NCBI RefSeq assembly: GCF_009908295.1
Contig: NZ_JAAALO010000002.1
Coordinates: 1,029,490 to 1,093,489, forward strand
Direction of reading: 5' to 3'
Source of the DNA: Micromonospora rubida
GTDB lineage: Bacteria > Actinomycetota > Actinomycetes > Mycobacteriales > Micromonosporaceae
Length of the DNA: 64,000 bases
Shown here: one piece after another, positions 8,818 through 18,060 of the stretch
How the letters are laid out: every line of letters begins with the position of its first letter
Position numbering within the stretch: position 1 is the stretch's first letter
Notes under the pieces: model-generated
Told to the model about the DNA's origin: nothing
What the model saw: the letters and a program-made list of their open reading frames with translations, nothing else
Databases searched by the model: none
Translations under genes and position numbers: made by a program

Positions 8818-9885
8818 TCAGCCGACCGTCGGGGTGGCGCCGGCCGGCCCGTGCACCCGGGCGACCCAGGCGTCCGGGTCGCCGAGCTCATTGAGCCGGG
8901 GCAGGGTCAGCGGGGAGCCGAAAATCTTGTTGAAGCCGTCCATGCCGACCCGCTCGACGACGCCGTGGACGAACTTGCGGCCCTCGGCGTACTGGCGCAT
9001 CTTGACGTCGACGCCGAGCAGCCTGCGGATCGCCTTCTCCAGCGGGTTGCCCGACTCCCGACGCTGGTTGAACCCGGCCCGGATCCGCTCGACGCTGGGG
9101 ATGACCTGCGGGCCGACGCCGTCCATCACGAACTCGGCGTGCCCCTCCAGCAGGGTCATCAGTGCGGTGAGCCGGTCGAGTACGGCCCGCTGGGCGGGGG
9201 TCTGCACGATGTCCAGCACGCTGGCCCGGCTCTCCGGGTCCTTCACCACGTCGGAGAGGGTGGCCACCCCCCGGCGCAGCCGCTCGACCAGGTGCTCGCC
9301 GCCCTGCGAGGCGTCCACGAACGCCTGCACCTCGCCGAGGAAGTACGCCCGCATCCAGGGCACCGACGTGAACTGGGTGCGGTGGGTCACCTCGTGCAGG
9401 CACACCCAGAGCCGGAAGTCACGCGGGTCGGCCCCCAGCTTCCGCTCCACCTCGACGATGTTCGGCGCGACCAGCAGCAGCTGGCCGGGGTCGCCGGAGA
9501 AGACCTCGTACTGGCCGAGGACCCGGCCCGACAGGTAGGCAAGCACGGTGCCGGCCTGGATCCCGGTGACCCGGGAGCCGATCGCCTCGGTGAGCGGGCC
9601 GGGCTGCTTGTCGCCGGAGAGCCGGCCGACCAGCGGGGTGATCACCTCACGTAGGCCGGCGATGTTGGTCGCCGCCCAGTCCCGCCGGTCCACCACGCGC
9701 ACCGGTGGGTGCGCCACCTGCGAGCGGAGCCCGGTGTAGTCGGCCACGTGCCCGGCCGCCTCGTCGGTCAGTCGCCGCAGCTCGGAGACCACCTCGGTGG
9801 CCTCGGAGTACGACACCCGGGGCCCCGACTTGCTCAACGCCCCCGCGGTCGCGGCGGCCAGATCCCAGTCCACGAACTGCGCCAT
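8818..9885 (-). CDS. DUF2342 zinc-dependent metalloprotease-like protein
   Basis: The 355-residue protein belongs to the actinobacterial DUF2342 family, sometimes annotated as F420 biosynthesis-associated or as a zinc metallopeptidase. It carries a zincin-like HEVTH motif (in LWVCLHEVTHRTQF) and, further on, EGHAEFVMDG, whose Glu and His could complete a metal site. No signal peptide is visible, so it should be cytoplasmic. It starts at the ATG at 9885 and sits just upstream of tilS on the same strand, an arrangement often seen in actinomycetes. Peptidase activity is inferred from the motif only. Confidence 0.88.
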   Translation of the reverse strand: MAQFVDWDLAAATAGALSKSGPRVSYSEATEVVSELRRLTDEAAGHVADYTGLRSQVAHPPVRVVDRRDWAATNIAGLREVITPLVGRLSGDKQPGPLTEAIGSRVTGIQAGTVLAYLSGRVLGQYEVFSGDPGQLLLVAPNIVEVERKLGADPRDFRLWVCLHEVTHRTQFTSVPWMRAYFLGEVQAFVDASQGGEHLVERLRRGVATLSDVVKDPESRASVLDIVQTPAQRAVLDRLTALMTLLEGHAEFVMDGVGPQVIPSVERIRAGFNQRRESGNPLEKAIRRLLGVDVKMRQYAEGRKFVHGVVERVGMDGFNKIFGSPLTLPRLNELGDPDAWVARVHGPAGATPTVG

Positions 9886-9965
9886 GCACCCACCGTACCC
9901 GCGCCGGAACACCCCCACCTTTCGCCGCCGACAGGACATGGCACCACAAAAGGGCCCGGGTCGGT

Positions 9966-11771
9966 TCAGCGGCAGCCGCAGCGGGCCAGCGCCGAGGTGA
10001 TCCGGTCGAGGGCACGCCGGGTGTCGTCGAGGGAGTCGGGCGGCGTCTGGTCGGTGAGCACGGCGAACGTGAGCAGCCGGCCGTCGGCGGTGGTGACCAG
10101 CCCGGCGATGGCGTGCACCCGGGTCAGCGTCCCGGTCTTGGCCCGGACCACGCCGGCCCCGGCCGCCGTGGCCGGCACCTGGTACCGCCCGCCGAGGGTG
10201 CCCGACCAGGCGGCGACCGGCAGGCCGCCGAAGATGGCGGCCAGCTCCGGGTGGGTGCCGTTGCCGGCGAGCGAGATCAGGTCGGTCAACAGGGAGGGGC
10301 TGATCCGGTTGCTCCGGGACAGCCCGCTGCCGTCGGAGAGCGTGATCTCGTCGGCCGACAGGCCCAGCTCGCCGATCACGATGTCTGTCGCCGCCGCCCC
10401 GCCGACGAAGGACGCCGGCTGGTCGCGGGCCAGCGCGACCTGCCGGGCCAGCGCCTCGGCGATCACGTTGTCGCTGTCGGTGATCATCAGATCGACCAGC
10501 CGGATCATCGGCAGCGACTCGACCTTGCCGAGCTCGGCGCCGGGCGCGGGGGCAGCGGCGGACGGGGCCGCGCCGGCGGACGGGGCGGTGTCCCGCTTCA
10601 CCTCGGCGGCGGCGCCGGTCAGCCCGAGCAGCCTGGCGAAGGCGCGGCCGGCCACCAGGTCGGGCTGTGGGACCCGCTCCGCCCAGCCGTGACTGGTGTC
10701 GAAGTTCTTCTTCGCGGCCTGCGGGTCCCGGCGCGCGCCGTCGGTCATCAGCGCGCTGATCGCCGCGCCGAACCCGCCGGTGGGGATGTCCGAGTCCCAG
10801 CCGGGGCCGTACACCTGGCCGGGGAAGAGCGAGGAGTCGACGACGACCCGGGTCGGCGCGGTGCCGCCGAGCGCCTGCTTGACCTGCTTGGCCAGGTCGT
10901 CGAGGCGGGCCGCGTCGGGGTAGAAGCCGTCGCCGTCCACCGCGAGGGTCGGGTCGCCGCCGCCGACGAGGACCACCTCGCCCGGGTTCGCGCCGGCCAC
11001 CGCCCGGGTGGGGATGCGGTGGTCCGGCCCGCGCGCCCCCAGCACGGTGACGGCGGTGGCCAGCTTGGTCACCGAGGCGGGGACGGTGCCGGCGTCGCCG
11101 CCCCGCGAGTAGAGCGACCGGCCGCTCGTCACGTCGGCAACCGACACGTTGACCCGGCTGCCCAGTTCGGGAGCCCGCAGCAGCGGTTCGAGTGCGGCGC
11201 GCACCCCGTCCGGGGTGGGCTCGGGGGCGTTGCCGTCCGGGCCGGCGAGCACCGGTACCGGCTCCGGCTCGGCGGCCTCGGCGGGCGCCTGCGGGCTGGG
11301 CCGGTCCGCGCCGAGCCAGCCGGCGACCGGACCGGGCCGGACCACCGCCAGCCCGGCCCCGACCAGGGCGAGCAGCAGCACCGTGGCCAGGACGGCCAGC
11401 GGGAGGCGGCGGCGGGCCGGCGGCCGGCCGTACTCCGGGGCCGGCCCGGCCGGCGGTTCGCCGGCGCCTCCCGCTCCCGGTTGCGGCACGGGGGCGGCAA
11501 AGCCGGCGGTCGGGCCGGCCGAAGCCGGCAACCGGTCGGCCACGGGCGCCCGGTCCGGGGGCCGCCACATGGGCGGTGGGGGCCGCTCCCCGGACCTGGT
11601 GAGCTGGACCGTGGCATCGGGGTCGATGCCGTCGGCGGGGGGCGGCACGGGGGTACGGGGCAGGTGCGCCTCGGGCACCGGGACCCGCCCGGTCGCGCCC
11701 CCGGAGCGCGGATGTCCGCCCTTCCGCCCGTCAACCCCCTCCGGACGGTAGTGTGAATCTTCCCTCCCCAC
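9966..11771 (-). CDS. dacB: D-alanyl-D-alanine carboxypeptidase (PBP4 class)
   Basis: A class C penicillin-binding protein that trims or cleaves peptidoglycan stem peptides outside the membrane. All three active-site motifs are present: SVTK (SxxK), SDN in TDSDNVIAEAL, and KTG in VRAKTGTLT. A long Pro-rich cytoplasmic N-terminus (about 140 residues) precedes a single membrane helix (LPLAVLATVLLLALVGAGLAVV), so the protein is anchored rather than secreted. The GTG at 11771 is chosen because GGGAGGAGG lies just upstream at proper spacing; 601 residues result. It diverges from ppa. Confidence 0.92.
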   Translation of the reverse strand: MGREDSHYRPEGVDGRKGGHPRSGGATGRVPVPEAHLPRTPVPPPADGIDPDATVQLTRSGERPPPPMWRPPDRAPVADRLPASAGPTAGFAAPVPQPGAGGAGEPPAGPAPEYGRPPARRRLPLAVLATVLLLALVGAGLAVVRPGPVAGWLGADRPSPQAPAEAAEPEPVPVLAGPDGNAPEPTPDGVRAALEPLLRAPELGSRVNVSVADVTSGRSLYSRGGDAGTVPASVTKLATAVTVLGARGPDHRIPTRAVAGANPGEVVLVGGGDPTLAVDGDGFYPDAARLDDLAKQVKQALGGTAPTRVVVDSSLFPGQVYGPGWDSDIPTGGFGAAISALMTDGARRDPQAAKKNFDTSHGWAERVPQPDLVAGRAFARLLGLTGAAAEVKRDTAPSAGAAPSAAAPAPGAELGKVESLPMIRLVDLMITDSDNVIAEALARQVALARDQPASFVGGAAATDIVIGELGLSADEITLSDGSGLSRSNRISPSLLTDLISLAGNGTHPELAAIFGGLPVAAWSGTLGGRYQVPATAAGAGVVRAKTGTLTRVHAIAGLVTTADGRLLTFAVLTDQTPPDSLDDTRRALDRITSALARCGCR

Positions 11772-11927
11772 GGCCCCCTCCTCCCACACGGAAAACAGCT
11801 TGGGTGACACTACTTCGGTCCGAAGACTATGCGGCGGCCGGAGCAGGCGGGTAGGCATTCACCTGTCCTGGGGAGCGGCGCCACTGGTTTCCGTTAGCCA
11901 GCGTGGGCAGACGAGGGAGCGTGGAAG
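11772..11927. promoter_or_regulatory. Divergent dacB/ppa promoter region
   Basis: The 156 bp between dacB and ppa must hold promoters for both directions. A small perfect inverted repeat, CTTCGG-T-CCGAAG (11813-11825), sits near the middle and could be an operator or a leader hairpin. I cannot assign -10/-35 boxes reliably. Confidence 0.4.
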
Positions 11928-12434
11928 ATGGATTTCGACGTCACGGTTGAGATCCCCAAGGGTCACCGCAACAAGTACGAGGTGGACCACGCGACCGGCC
12001 GGATCAGGCTGGACCGCACCCTCTTCACGTCCACGCAGTACCCGGCGGACTACGGGTTCATCGAGGGCACCCTGGGCGAGGACGGCGACCCGCTGGACGC
12101 GCTCGTGCTGGTCCCCGAGCCGACCTTCCCCGGCTGCCTGATCCGCTGCCGCACCATCGGCATGTTCCGGATGACCGACGAGAAGGGCGGGGACGACAAG
12201 GTCCTCTGCGTGCCCTACGAGGATCCGCGTCAGGAGCACCTGCGCGACATCCACCACCTGGGCGAGTTCGACCGGCTGGAGATCCAGCACTTCTTCGAGG
12301 TGTACAAGGACCTGGAGCCCGGCAAGTCGGTCGAGGGCGCGACCTGGGTCGGCCGGGTCGAGGCCGAGGCCGAGATCCACAACTCGTACCGGCGGGCCAG
12401 GGAGGCCGAGGAGCGCGGCGAGTCCACGCACTGA
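11928..12434 (+). CDS. ppa: Inorganic pyrophosphatase (family I)
   Basis: Soluble enzyme that hydrolyses pyrophosphate to phosphate and so pulls biosynthetic reactions forward. The 168-residue length is typical. Active-site signatures are intact: [22 protein letters not shown], and the metal-binding [22 protein letters not shown] is the usual actinobacterial N-terminus, and GAGGGAG lies upstream of the ATG. It is monocistronic here, ending against the convergent eccD gene with a shared hairpin. Confidence 0.97.
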   Translation: MDFDVTVEIPKGHRNKYEVDHATGRIRLDRTLFTSTQYPADYGFIEGTLGEDGDPLDALVLVPEPTFPGCLIRCRTIGMFRMTDEKGGDDKVLCVPYEDPRQEHLRDIHHLGEFDRLEIQHFFEVYKDLEPGKSVEGATWVGRVEAEAEIHNSYRRAREAEERGESTH

Positions 12435-12452
12435 CACCACCGGCAGACGCCG

Positions 12453-12494
12453 ACGGGCCCGGGAGCCGCTCAGCCGAGCAGCCCCCGGGCCCGT
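12453..12494. terminator. Inverted repeat between ppa and eccD
   Basis: ACGGGCCCGGG (12453-12463) and CCCGGGCCCGT (12484-12494) are perfect reverse complements, 11 bp each, with a 20-nt loop. The right arm lies inside the last codons of eccD. As the genes converge, the structure could end transcription in both directions. The long loop makes this moderately likely only. Confidence 0.5.
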
Positions 12495-13870
12495 TCGTAC
12501 AGGTCGAGCACCGCGCAGGCCACCGGCACCACGGAGACCACCAGCGCGGTGTCGGTCAGGTCCGCCAGCCGACCGACGTACGGCGACACGGGCCGCCGGG
12601 CATACGTGGTGCCGGCGGCCACGGCGATCAGGGCCACGACCAGCCCGCCGGCGGCCAGCAGCAGCCTCCCGGGCTGGCCGGAGCCCACGGCGAGCACCCC
12701 GCCGAGCAGGGCGGCCCCGGCCAGCCCGGCGGCCACCGGGGGCACCCGGTGGCGCAGCGCCACGAAGAGCCGGGAGCGCAGCAGCAGCACGGCGGACGCG
12801 ACCGCCACCAGTAGCCGCCCGGCCGTCCCGCCCGTCACGGCGAGCACCACCGCCGCCCCGGCCGCCAGCACGGCGTGCCCGAGCAGCATCCCGGTCAGCA
12901 TCTCCTCGGTCCGGGCCACGGCGGCGTACACCCGGGCCCGGTCCGGCAGGTCCCGGGCGGCCTCGGCGCCGGGGCTCCCGTCGCCGGGCAGGGTGATCGG
13001 CGGCAGCGGCAGCCTGCCCAGCCGGATGGCCAGCAACGGCAGCCCGCCCAACGCGAAGACCAGGACGCAGACCAGCACCGCCGCGGCGCCCTCGGCCGGC
13101 AGCGCCAGCCCACCGAGCGCGACGAGCGCGCCGGCCGCCCCGGCGGTCGCGCCGGCCACGAAGACCCGGACCCGGCTGGCCACCCCGAACAGGCCGAACA
13201 TCGCCACCAGCAGCAGCGCCGCCGCGCCGGCCAGCAGCTCGGGGGCGCCCAGCCAGCGCAGCGGCGGGAACGCACCGACCTGGTCGCCGGAGCTGACCGC
13301 GAGGGCGCCGGCCACGGCGGCGTACGGCAGGGCGTAGCCGCCCAGCGTGGCGCCGGTGGCGCCGTCGCCGTACGCCCGGGAGGCGACCGTGCCGGCGACG
13401 GTGAGCAGCAGCGCCACCGCGACCGCGACCGGCCAGCCGGCCCGATGCCCGGGCCCGGCGGCGAGCACCGCGAGCAGCCCGACGGCGAGCGGGACGGCCG
13501 CCCCGGCCAGGGTCGCGGCCCGGGTGGCGGCCGGCGACCAGGCCGCGCCCCGGCGGCGGGCCCCGTCGGCGATCGCCTCGACCACGTCGTCGTACTCCAG
13601 TTCGGGCCACTCGGCGCGGGCCGGCACCAGGTGCAGCACCTCGCCGTCGCGGACCCCCTGGGGCAGCAGCGCCTGGGCGGTGAGCAGCACCGCGCCGTCG
13701 GCGCGACGCAGCACCCAGCCTCCGTGCCGCTCCCCGTCGTCGGCCAGCCCTTCGCCGGCGTGCCGGAGCACCTCGGGCAGCAGCTCGACGAGGGGGACCT
13801 GCTCCGGCAGGGCGACGTCGACCCGGCGCTGGGGGGCGCTGATCGTGACACGGGCCAACCCGGATGTCAT
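12470..13870 (-). CDS. eccD: Type VII secretion integral membrane protein EccD
   Basis: EccD forms the membrane vestibule of type VII (ESX) secretion. The 466 residues begin with a ubiquitin-like domain (residues 1-90: LARVTISAPQRRVDVALPEQ and HGGWVLRRADG) followed by a linker and about eleven hydrophobic helices to the end. Alanine/leucine-rich helices fill residues 115-460, as expected. A GGAG lies about 8 nt before the ATG at 13870. It is divergent from eccC across a 100-bp spacer, so the two halves of the secretion locus are driven from one intergenic region. Confidence 0.9.
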   Translation of the reverse strand: MTSGLARVTISAPQRRVDVALPEQVPLVELLPEVLRHAGEGLADDGERHGGWVLRRADGAVLLTAQALLPQGVRDGEVLHLVPARAEWPELEYDDVVEAIADGARRRGAAWSPAATRAATLAGAAVPLAVGLLAVLAAGPGHRAGWPVAVAVALLLTVAGTVASRAYGDGATGATLGGYALPYAAVAGALAVSSGDQVGAFPPLRWLGAPELLAGAAALLLVAMFGLFGVASRVRVFVAGATAGAAGALVALGGLALPAEGAAAVLVCVLVFALGGLPLLAIRLGRLPLPPITLPGDGSPGAEAARDLPDRARVYAAVARTEEMLTGMLLGHAVLAAGAAVVLAVTGGTAGRLLVAVASAVLLLRSRLFVALRHRVPPVAAGLAGAALLGGVLAVGSGQPGRLLLAAGGLVVALIAVAAGTTYARRPVSPYVGRLADLTDTALVVSVVPVACAVLDLYERARGLLG

Positions 13871-13970
13871 CGGCGCATCTCCATATCAAGGGGGGCGGCG
13901 GCTGCGCGGACGGAAGGACTTTACCTACCATGAGCCAGGCTCGGGTCACCGAGCGTTCTGGGGAGGGCGA

Positions 13971-16900
13971 GTGTCCACTGTCGTCATCAAGCGGCCGCCC
14001 CGGCGTCCCGCGCCGGAGATCCCCGTCGGCGAGCTGCCCGTCGAGGCGCCGCCGGAGATCCCCGCCGTCACCGGCACCCGCTGGCAGCAGGGGCTGATGG
14101 TGCTGCCCATGCTGGGCGGGACAGTCGCGATGGCGATGATGTTCGGCCGGGGCGGCGGGGCCTACTCGTACGTGGTCGGGGGGATGTTCGGGCTGTCCTC
14201 CGTGGCGATGCTGGTGACCTCGTGGGGCAGCGCCTCCGGCACCCCGAAGAAGTCGGAGATGATGGCCGCCCGGCGGGAGTACCTGCGGCACCTCACCGCG
14301 CTGCGCCAGCGGGTCAGGCGGACCGCCGGGCAGCAGCGGGACGGCCTGCACTACCGGCACCCCGACCCGGGCCGACTCTGGTCGACCGTGGACAGCCACC
14401 GGGTCTGGGAGCGCCGGCCGGCCGACCCGGACTTCGCCGTGGTCCGGGTGGGCCTCGGCCCGCAGACCCTGGCCACCCCGCTGGTTCCGCCGGTCACCCG
14501 GCCGCTGGAGGAGCTGGAGCCGATGACCGCCGGCGCGCTGCGCCGGTTCCTCGACGCGTACTCGGTGGTGCCGGACCTGCCGGTGGCGCTGTCGCTGCGC
14601 AGCTTCGCCCGGGTCCACGTCCGGGGCGAGTCGGCCGTCCGGGGCACCGACGGGCGCGTGCGGCCCGACACCGGTTCGCCCGACGCCCAGGCCCTGGCCC
14701 GGGCCCTGCTCACCCAGCTCGCGGTCTTCCACGCCCCGGACGAGCTGCTGGTCGCGGTCTGCGCCGGCCCCGAGCGGCGGGCCCTCTGGGAATGGGTGAA
14801 GTGGCTGCCGCACGCCCACCACCCCACCCGCGTCGACGCCGTCGGCCCGGTCCGCCTCGTCACCAGCTCCGCCCCCGAGCTGGAACGGCTCCTCGACGAC
14901 GTGCTGGCCAGCCGGTCCCGGTTCAGCCCGGCCGGGCCGGCCACCGACGGCCCACACGTCGTGGTGGTGCTCGACGGCGGCGACCTCACCGGCGCCACCG
15001 ACCTGGTCGGCGACGGCGGCATCGACGCGGTCACCGTCGTCGACCTGGACACCCCGCCGCCGCGCCTGCTCGACCGGTACGCCCTCCTGCTCGACCTGCG
15101 CGGCGGCCGGCTGCACTCGCACTCGGTCGAGGGGCACGCCGAGGTGGGCAACGCCGACCGGCTGACACCCGCCGAGGCGGAGGCGGTCGCCCGCCGGCTG
15201 GCCCCGCTGCGGCTGGCCACCGCCGTGCGCGGTCCGGACGCCCCGGTCAACGCCGAACTGGGCCTGCCCGAGCTGCTCGGCATCGGCGACCCGGCCGGCT
15301 TCAGCGCCGAGCAGGGCTGGGGGCCCCGGTCGGCCCGGGACCGGCTGCGGGTGCCGATCGGGGTGGGCACCGACGGCGGGGCGATCGAGCTGGACCTCAA
15401 GGAGTCCGCCCAGGACGGGATGGGCCCGCACGGGCTGCTGATCGGGGCCACCGGCTCCGGCAAGTCCGAGCTGCTGCGCACCCTGGTCCTCGGGCTGGCC
15501 GCCACGCACAGCTCCGAGCAGCTCAACTTCGTCCTGGTCGACTTCAAGGGCGGGGCCACCTTCGCCTCGTTCGACCGGCTGCCGCACACCGCCGCGGTGA
15601 TCACCAACCTGGCCGACGCGCTGCCGCTGGTGGACCGGATGGTCGACGCCATCAACGGGGAGCTGGTCCGCCGGCAGGAGCTGCTGCGCCGGGCCGGGAA
15701 CTTCGCGAGCCTGCGCGACTACGAGCGGGCCCGGGCCGCCGGCAATCCGCTGGCCCCGCTGCCGTCGCTGCTGCTGATCTGCGACGAGTTCTCCGAGCTG
15801 CTCTCGGCCAAGCCGGACTTCATCGACCTGTTCGTGCAGATCGGCCGGCTCGGCCGGTCGCTGGGGGTGCACCTGCTGCTGGCCAGCCAGCGGCTGGAGG
15901 AGGGGCGGCTGCGCGGCCTGGACACCCACCTGTCGTACCGGATCGGGTTGCGCACCTTCTCGGCGCTGGAGTCGCGGACGGTCCTCGGGGTGCCCGACGC
16001 GCACGAGCTGCCCCGCTCGCCGGGGCACGGCTACCTGCGCTTCGGCACCGAGCCGCTGATGCGCTTCAAGGCCGCGTACGTCTCCGGGGCGCTGCGCCGC
16101 CCCGACGGCGCGGCGGGGCGCGGCGGGGCCGGCGTGCCCCGCCTGCTCGCCTTCTCCACCCACGCGGTGCCGGTGTCGGAGCCGGCCGCCCCGACGGTCG
16201 CCGCCGAGGCGGACACCGGCGCCGCGAGCCTCCTCGACGTGCTGGTGGAGCGGCTGGCCGGGCAGGGCCCACCGGCCCACCAGGTGTGGCTGCCGCCGCT
16301 GGGCGACGCGCCCACCCTCGACGAGTTGCTCGGGCCAATCGGCGCCGACCCGGGGCGTGGGCTGGGCTCCGCCAACCCGGAGCTGCACGGCGCGCTCCAG
16401 GTGCCGGTGGCCGTCGTCGACAAGCCGTTCGAGCAGCGTCGGGACCTGCTCTGGCTGGCCCTCGGCGGCTCGGCCGGGCACGTCGGCGTGGTCGGCGGCC
16501 CGCAGAGCGGCAAGTCGGGCCTGCTACGCACGCTGGTCTGCGCGCTGACGCTGACCCACACGCCCGTCGAGGCGCAGGTGTACTGCCTGGACTTCGGCGG
16601 CGGGGGCCTGGCCGCGCTGCGCGACCTGCCGCACGTCGGCGGGGTGTCCGGCCGGACCGACCCGACCGCCGTGCGGCGTACCGTCGGTGAGATGGCCACC
16701 CTGCTGGCCGACCGGGAGCGCCGCTTCGCCGCGCTGGGGGTGGAGTCGATGGCGGCGTACCGGCAGCGGCGGGCCGCCCTCGTTGCCGCCGGCCAGCCGA
16801 ACACCGACCCGTTCGGCGACGTGTTTCTGGTGGTCGACGGCTGGGGCGCCCTGCGCGCCGAGTACGACGACCTGGAACCCCTGGTCACCGAGCTGGCCGC

Positions 16901-17951
16901 CCGGGGCCTGTCGTACGGGTTGCACGTGGTGGCCAGCGCGCTGCGCTGGACGGACTTCCGGCCCGCCGTCCGGGACCTGTTCGGCTCCCGACTGGAGCTG
17001 CGGCTCGGCGACCCGTCGGACTCGCTGCTGGTCCGGCGGCCGGCTGCGGCGGGCGTGCCGGAGAAGACGCCCGGCCGGGGCATCACCGGTGAGGGCCTGC
17101 ACTTCCTCACCGCGCTGCCCCGGCTGGCCGGGCCGGACGGGGAGACCGCCACGCTGGTGAAGGCGGTCGCCGGGGCGTGGACCGGGCCGGTCGCGCCCCG
17201 GGTCCGGCTGCTCCCGCCGGTGTTGCCGTACGCGGAGCTGGACCTGGCCGGCACGACCGGGCTGGCGCTGCCGGTCGGGATCGCCGAGGCGGACCTGCGC
17301 CCGGTGGTGCTCGACTTCGCCACCGAACCGCACCTGCTGGTCTTCGGGGACGCCGAGTGCGGCAAGTCGTCGTTCCTGCGGGCGTTGGCCTCCACCGTCG
17401 TGGGCCGGTTCACCCCCGACCAGGCCCGGGTGATCCTGGTGGACTACCGGCGCAGCCTGCTCGGCGCCATCGAGACGGAGCACCGGATCGGCTACGGCAC
17501 CGACGCCGCTCGCACCGCCGACCTGGTCGAGGCGGCCGCCGGGTACATGCAGGCCCGGCTGCCCGGCGCGGACATCACCCCGGCGCAGCTGCGGGAGCGG
17601 TCGTGGTGGTCGGGGCCGGAGCTGTTCGTGCTGGTCGACGACTACGACCTGGTGGCCAGCGGGCCGGTCAACCCGCTGCGGGCGCTGGAGGAGTACCTGT
17701 CGCAGGCCCGGGACATCGGCCTGCACCTGGTGCTGGCCCGCCGCGCGGGCGGCGCGACCCGCGGCTACGACCAGTTCCTCCAGCGGCTGCGCGAGCTGTC
17801 CGCCCCCGGCCTGGTGATGGCCGGCAGCCCGGACGAGGGGCCGCTGGTCGGCCAGGTCCGGCCCGGCCCGCTCCCGCCCGGACGGGCCCGGCTGGTGACC
17901 CGGCGGGAGGGCGTACGCCTGGTCCAGCTGGCCCATCTCCCTCCGCAGTGA
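13971..17951 (+). CDS. eccC: Type VII secretion ATPase EccC (fused EccCa/EccCb)
   Basis: EccC is the motor and substrate receptor of ESX secretion. The 1326-residue protein is the fused form: two membrane helices near residues 42-85 (LMVLPMLGGTVAMAMMF and the following segment), then three FtsK/SpoIIIE ATPase domains with intact Walker A motifs GATGSGKS (492-499), GGPQSGKS (842-849) and GDAECGKS (1126-1133). Walker B-like LLICDEFSELL follows the first. The GTG at 13971 is chosen over the far longer open frame because GGGAGG precedes it and the product then begins like known EccCs. All three P-loops are intact, unlike the EccC-like gene at the window start. Confidence 0.95.
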   Translation: MSTVVIKRPPRRPAPEIPVGELPVEAPPEIPAVTGTRWQQGLMVLPMLGGTVAMAMMFGRGGGAYSYVVGGMFGLSSVAMLVTSWGSASGTPKKSEMMAARREYLRHLTALRQRVRRTAGQQRDGLHYRHPDPGRLWSTVDSHRVWERRPADPDFAVVRVGLGPQTLATPLVPPVTRPLEELEPMTAGALRRFLDAYSVVPDLPVALSLRSFARVHVRGESAVRGTDGRVRPDTGSPDAQALARALLTQLAVFHAPDELLVAVCAGPERRALWEWVKWLPHAHHPTRVDAVGPVRLVTSSAPELERLLDDVLASRSRFSPAGPATDGPHVVVVLDGGDLTGATDLVGDGGIDAVTVVDLDTPPPRLLDRYALLLDLRGGRLHSHSVEGHAEVGNADRLTPAEAEAVARRLAPLRLATAVRGPDAPVNAELGLPELLGIGDPAGFSAEQGWGPRSARDRLRVPIGVGTDGGAIELDLKESAQDGMGPHGLLIGATGSGKSELLRTLVLGLAATHSSEQLNFVLVDFKGGATFASFDRLPHTAAVITNLADALPLVDRMVDAINGELVRRQELLRRAGNFASLRDYERARAAGNPLAPLPSLLLICDEFSELLSAKPDFIDLFVQIGRLGRSLGVHLLLASQRLEEGRLRGLDTHLSYRIGLRTFSALESRTVLGVPDAHELPRSPGHGYLRFGTEPLMRFKAAYVSGALRRPDGAAGRGGAGVPRLLAFSTHAVPVSEPAAPTVAAEADTGAASLLDVLVERLAGQGPPAHQVWLPPLGDAPTLDELLGPIGADPGRGLGSANPELHGALQVPVAVVDKPFEQRRDLLWLALGGSAGHVGVVGGPQSGKSGLLRTLVCALTLTHTPVEAQVYCLDFGGGGLAALRDLPHVGGVSGRTDPTAVRRTVGEMATLLADRERRFAALGVESMAAYRQRRAALVAAGQPNTDPFGDVFLVVDGWGALRAEYDDLEPLVTELAARGLSYGLHVVASALRWTDFRPAVRDLFGSRLELRLGDPSDSLLVRRPAAAGVPEKTPGRGITGEGLHFLTALPRLAGPDGETATLVKAVAGAWTGPVAPRVRLLPPVLPYAELDLAGTTGLALPVGIAEADLRPVVLDFATEPHLLVFGDAECGKSSFLRALASTVVGRFTPDQARVILVDYRRSLLGAIETEHRIGYGTDAARTADLVEAAAGYMQARLPGADITPAQLRERSWWSGPELFVLVDDYDLVASGPVNPLRALEEYLSQARDIGLHLVLARRAGGATRGYDQFLQRLRELSAPGLVMAGSPDEGPLVGQVRPGPLPPGRARLVTRREGVRLVQLAHLPPQ

Positions 17952-18060
17952 ACGCCGGCACCGCCCCGGGCCGGCGGCGCTCCGGTGACCTGTTGCGGGA
18001 TCGGCGTATGGCGGAGGGGAAAACCGGTAATCTCCGAACAGCATGTGTCCGCCGCGATGA

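Noticed and set aside
11859..16481. A 1540-codon open frame on the minus strand
   Set aside because: It lies opposite ppa and eccC and antisense to part of the locus; it has Arg/Gly/Pro/His-rich content and no motifs. It is a high-GC shadow frame.
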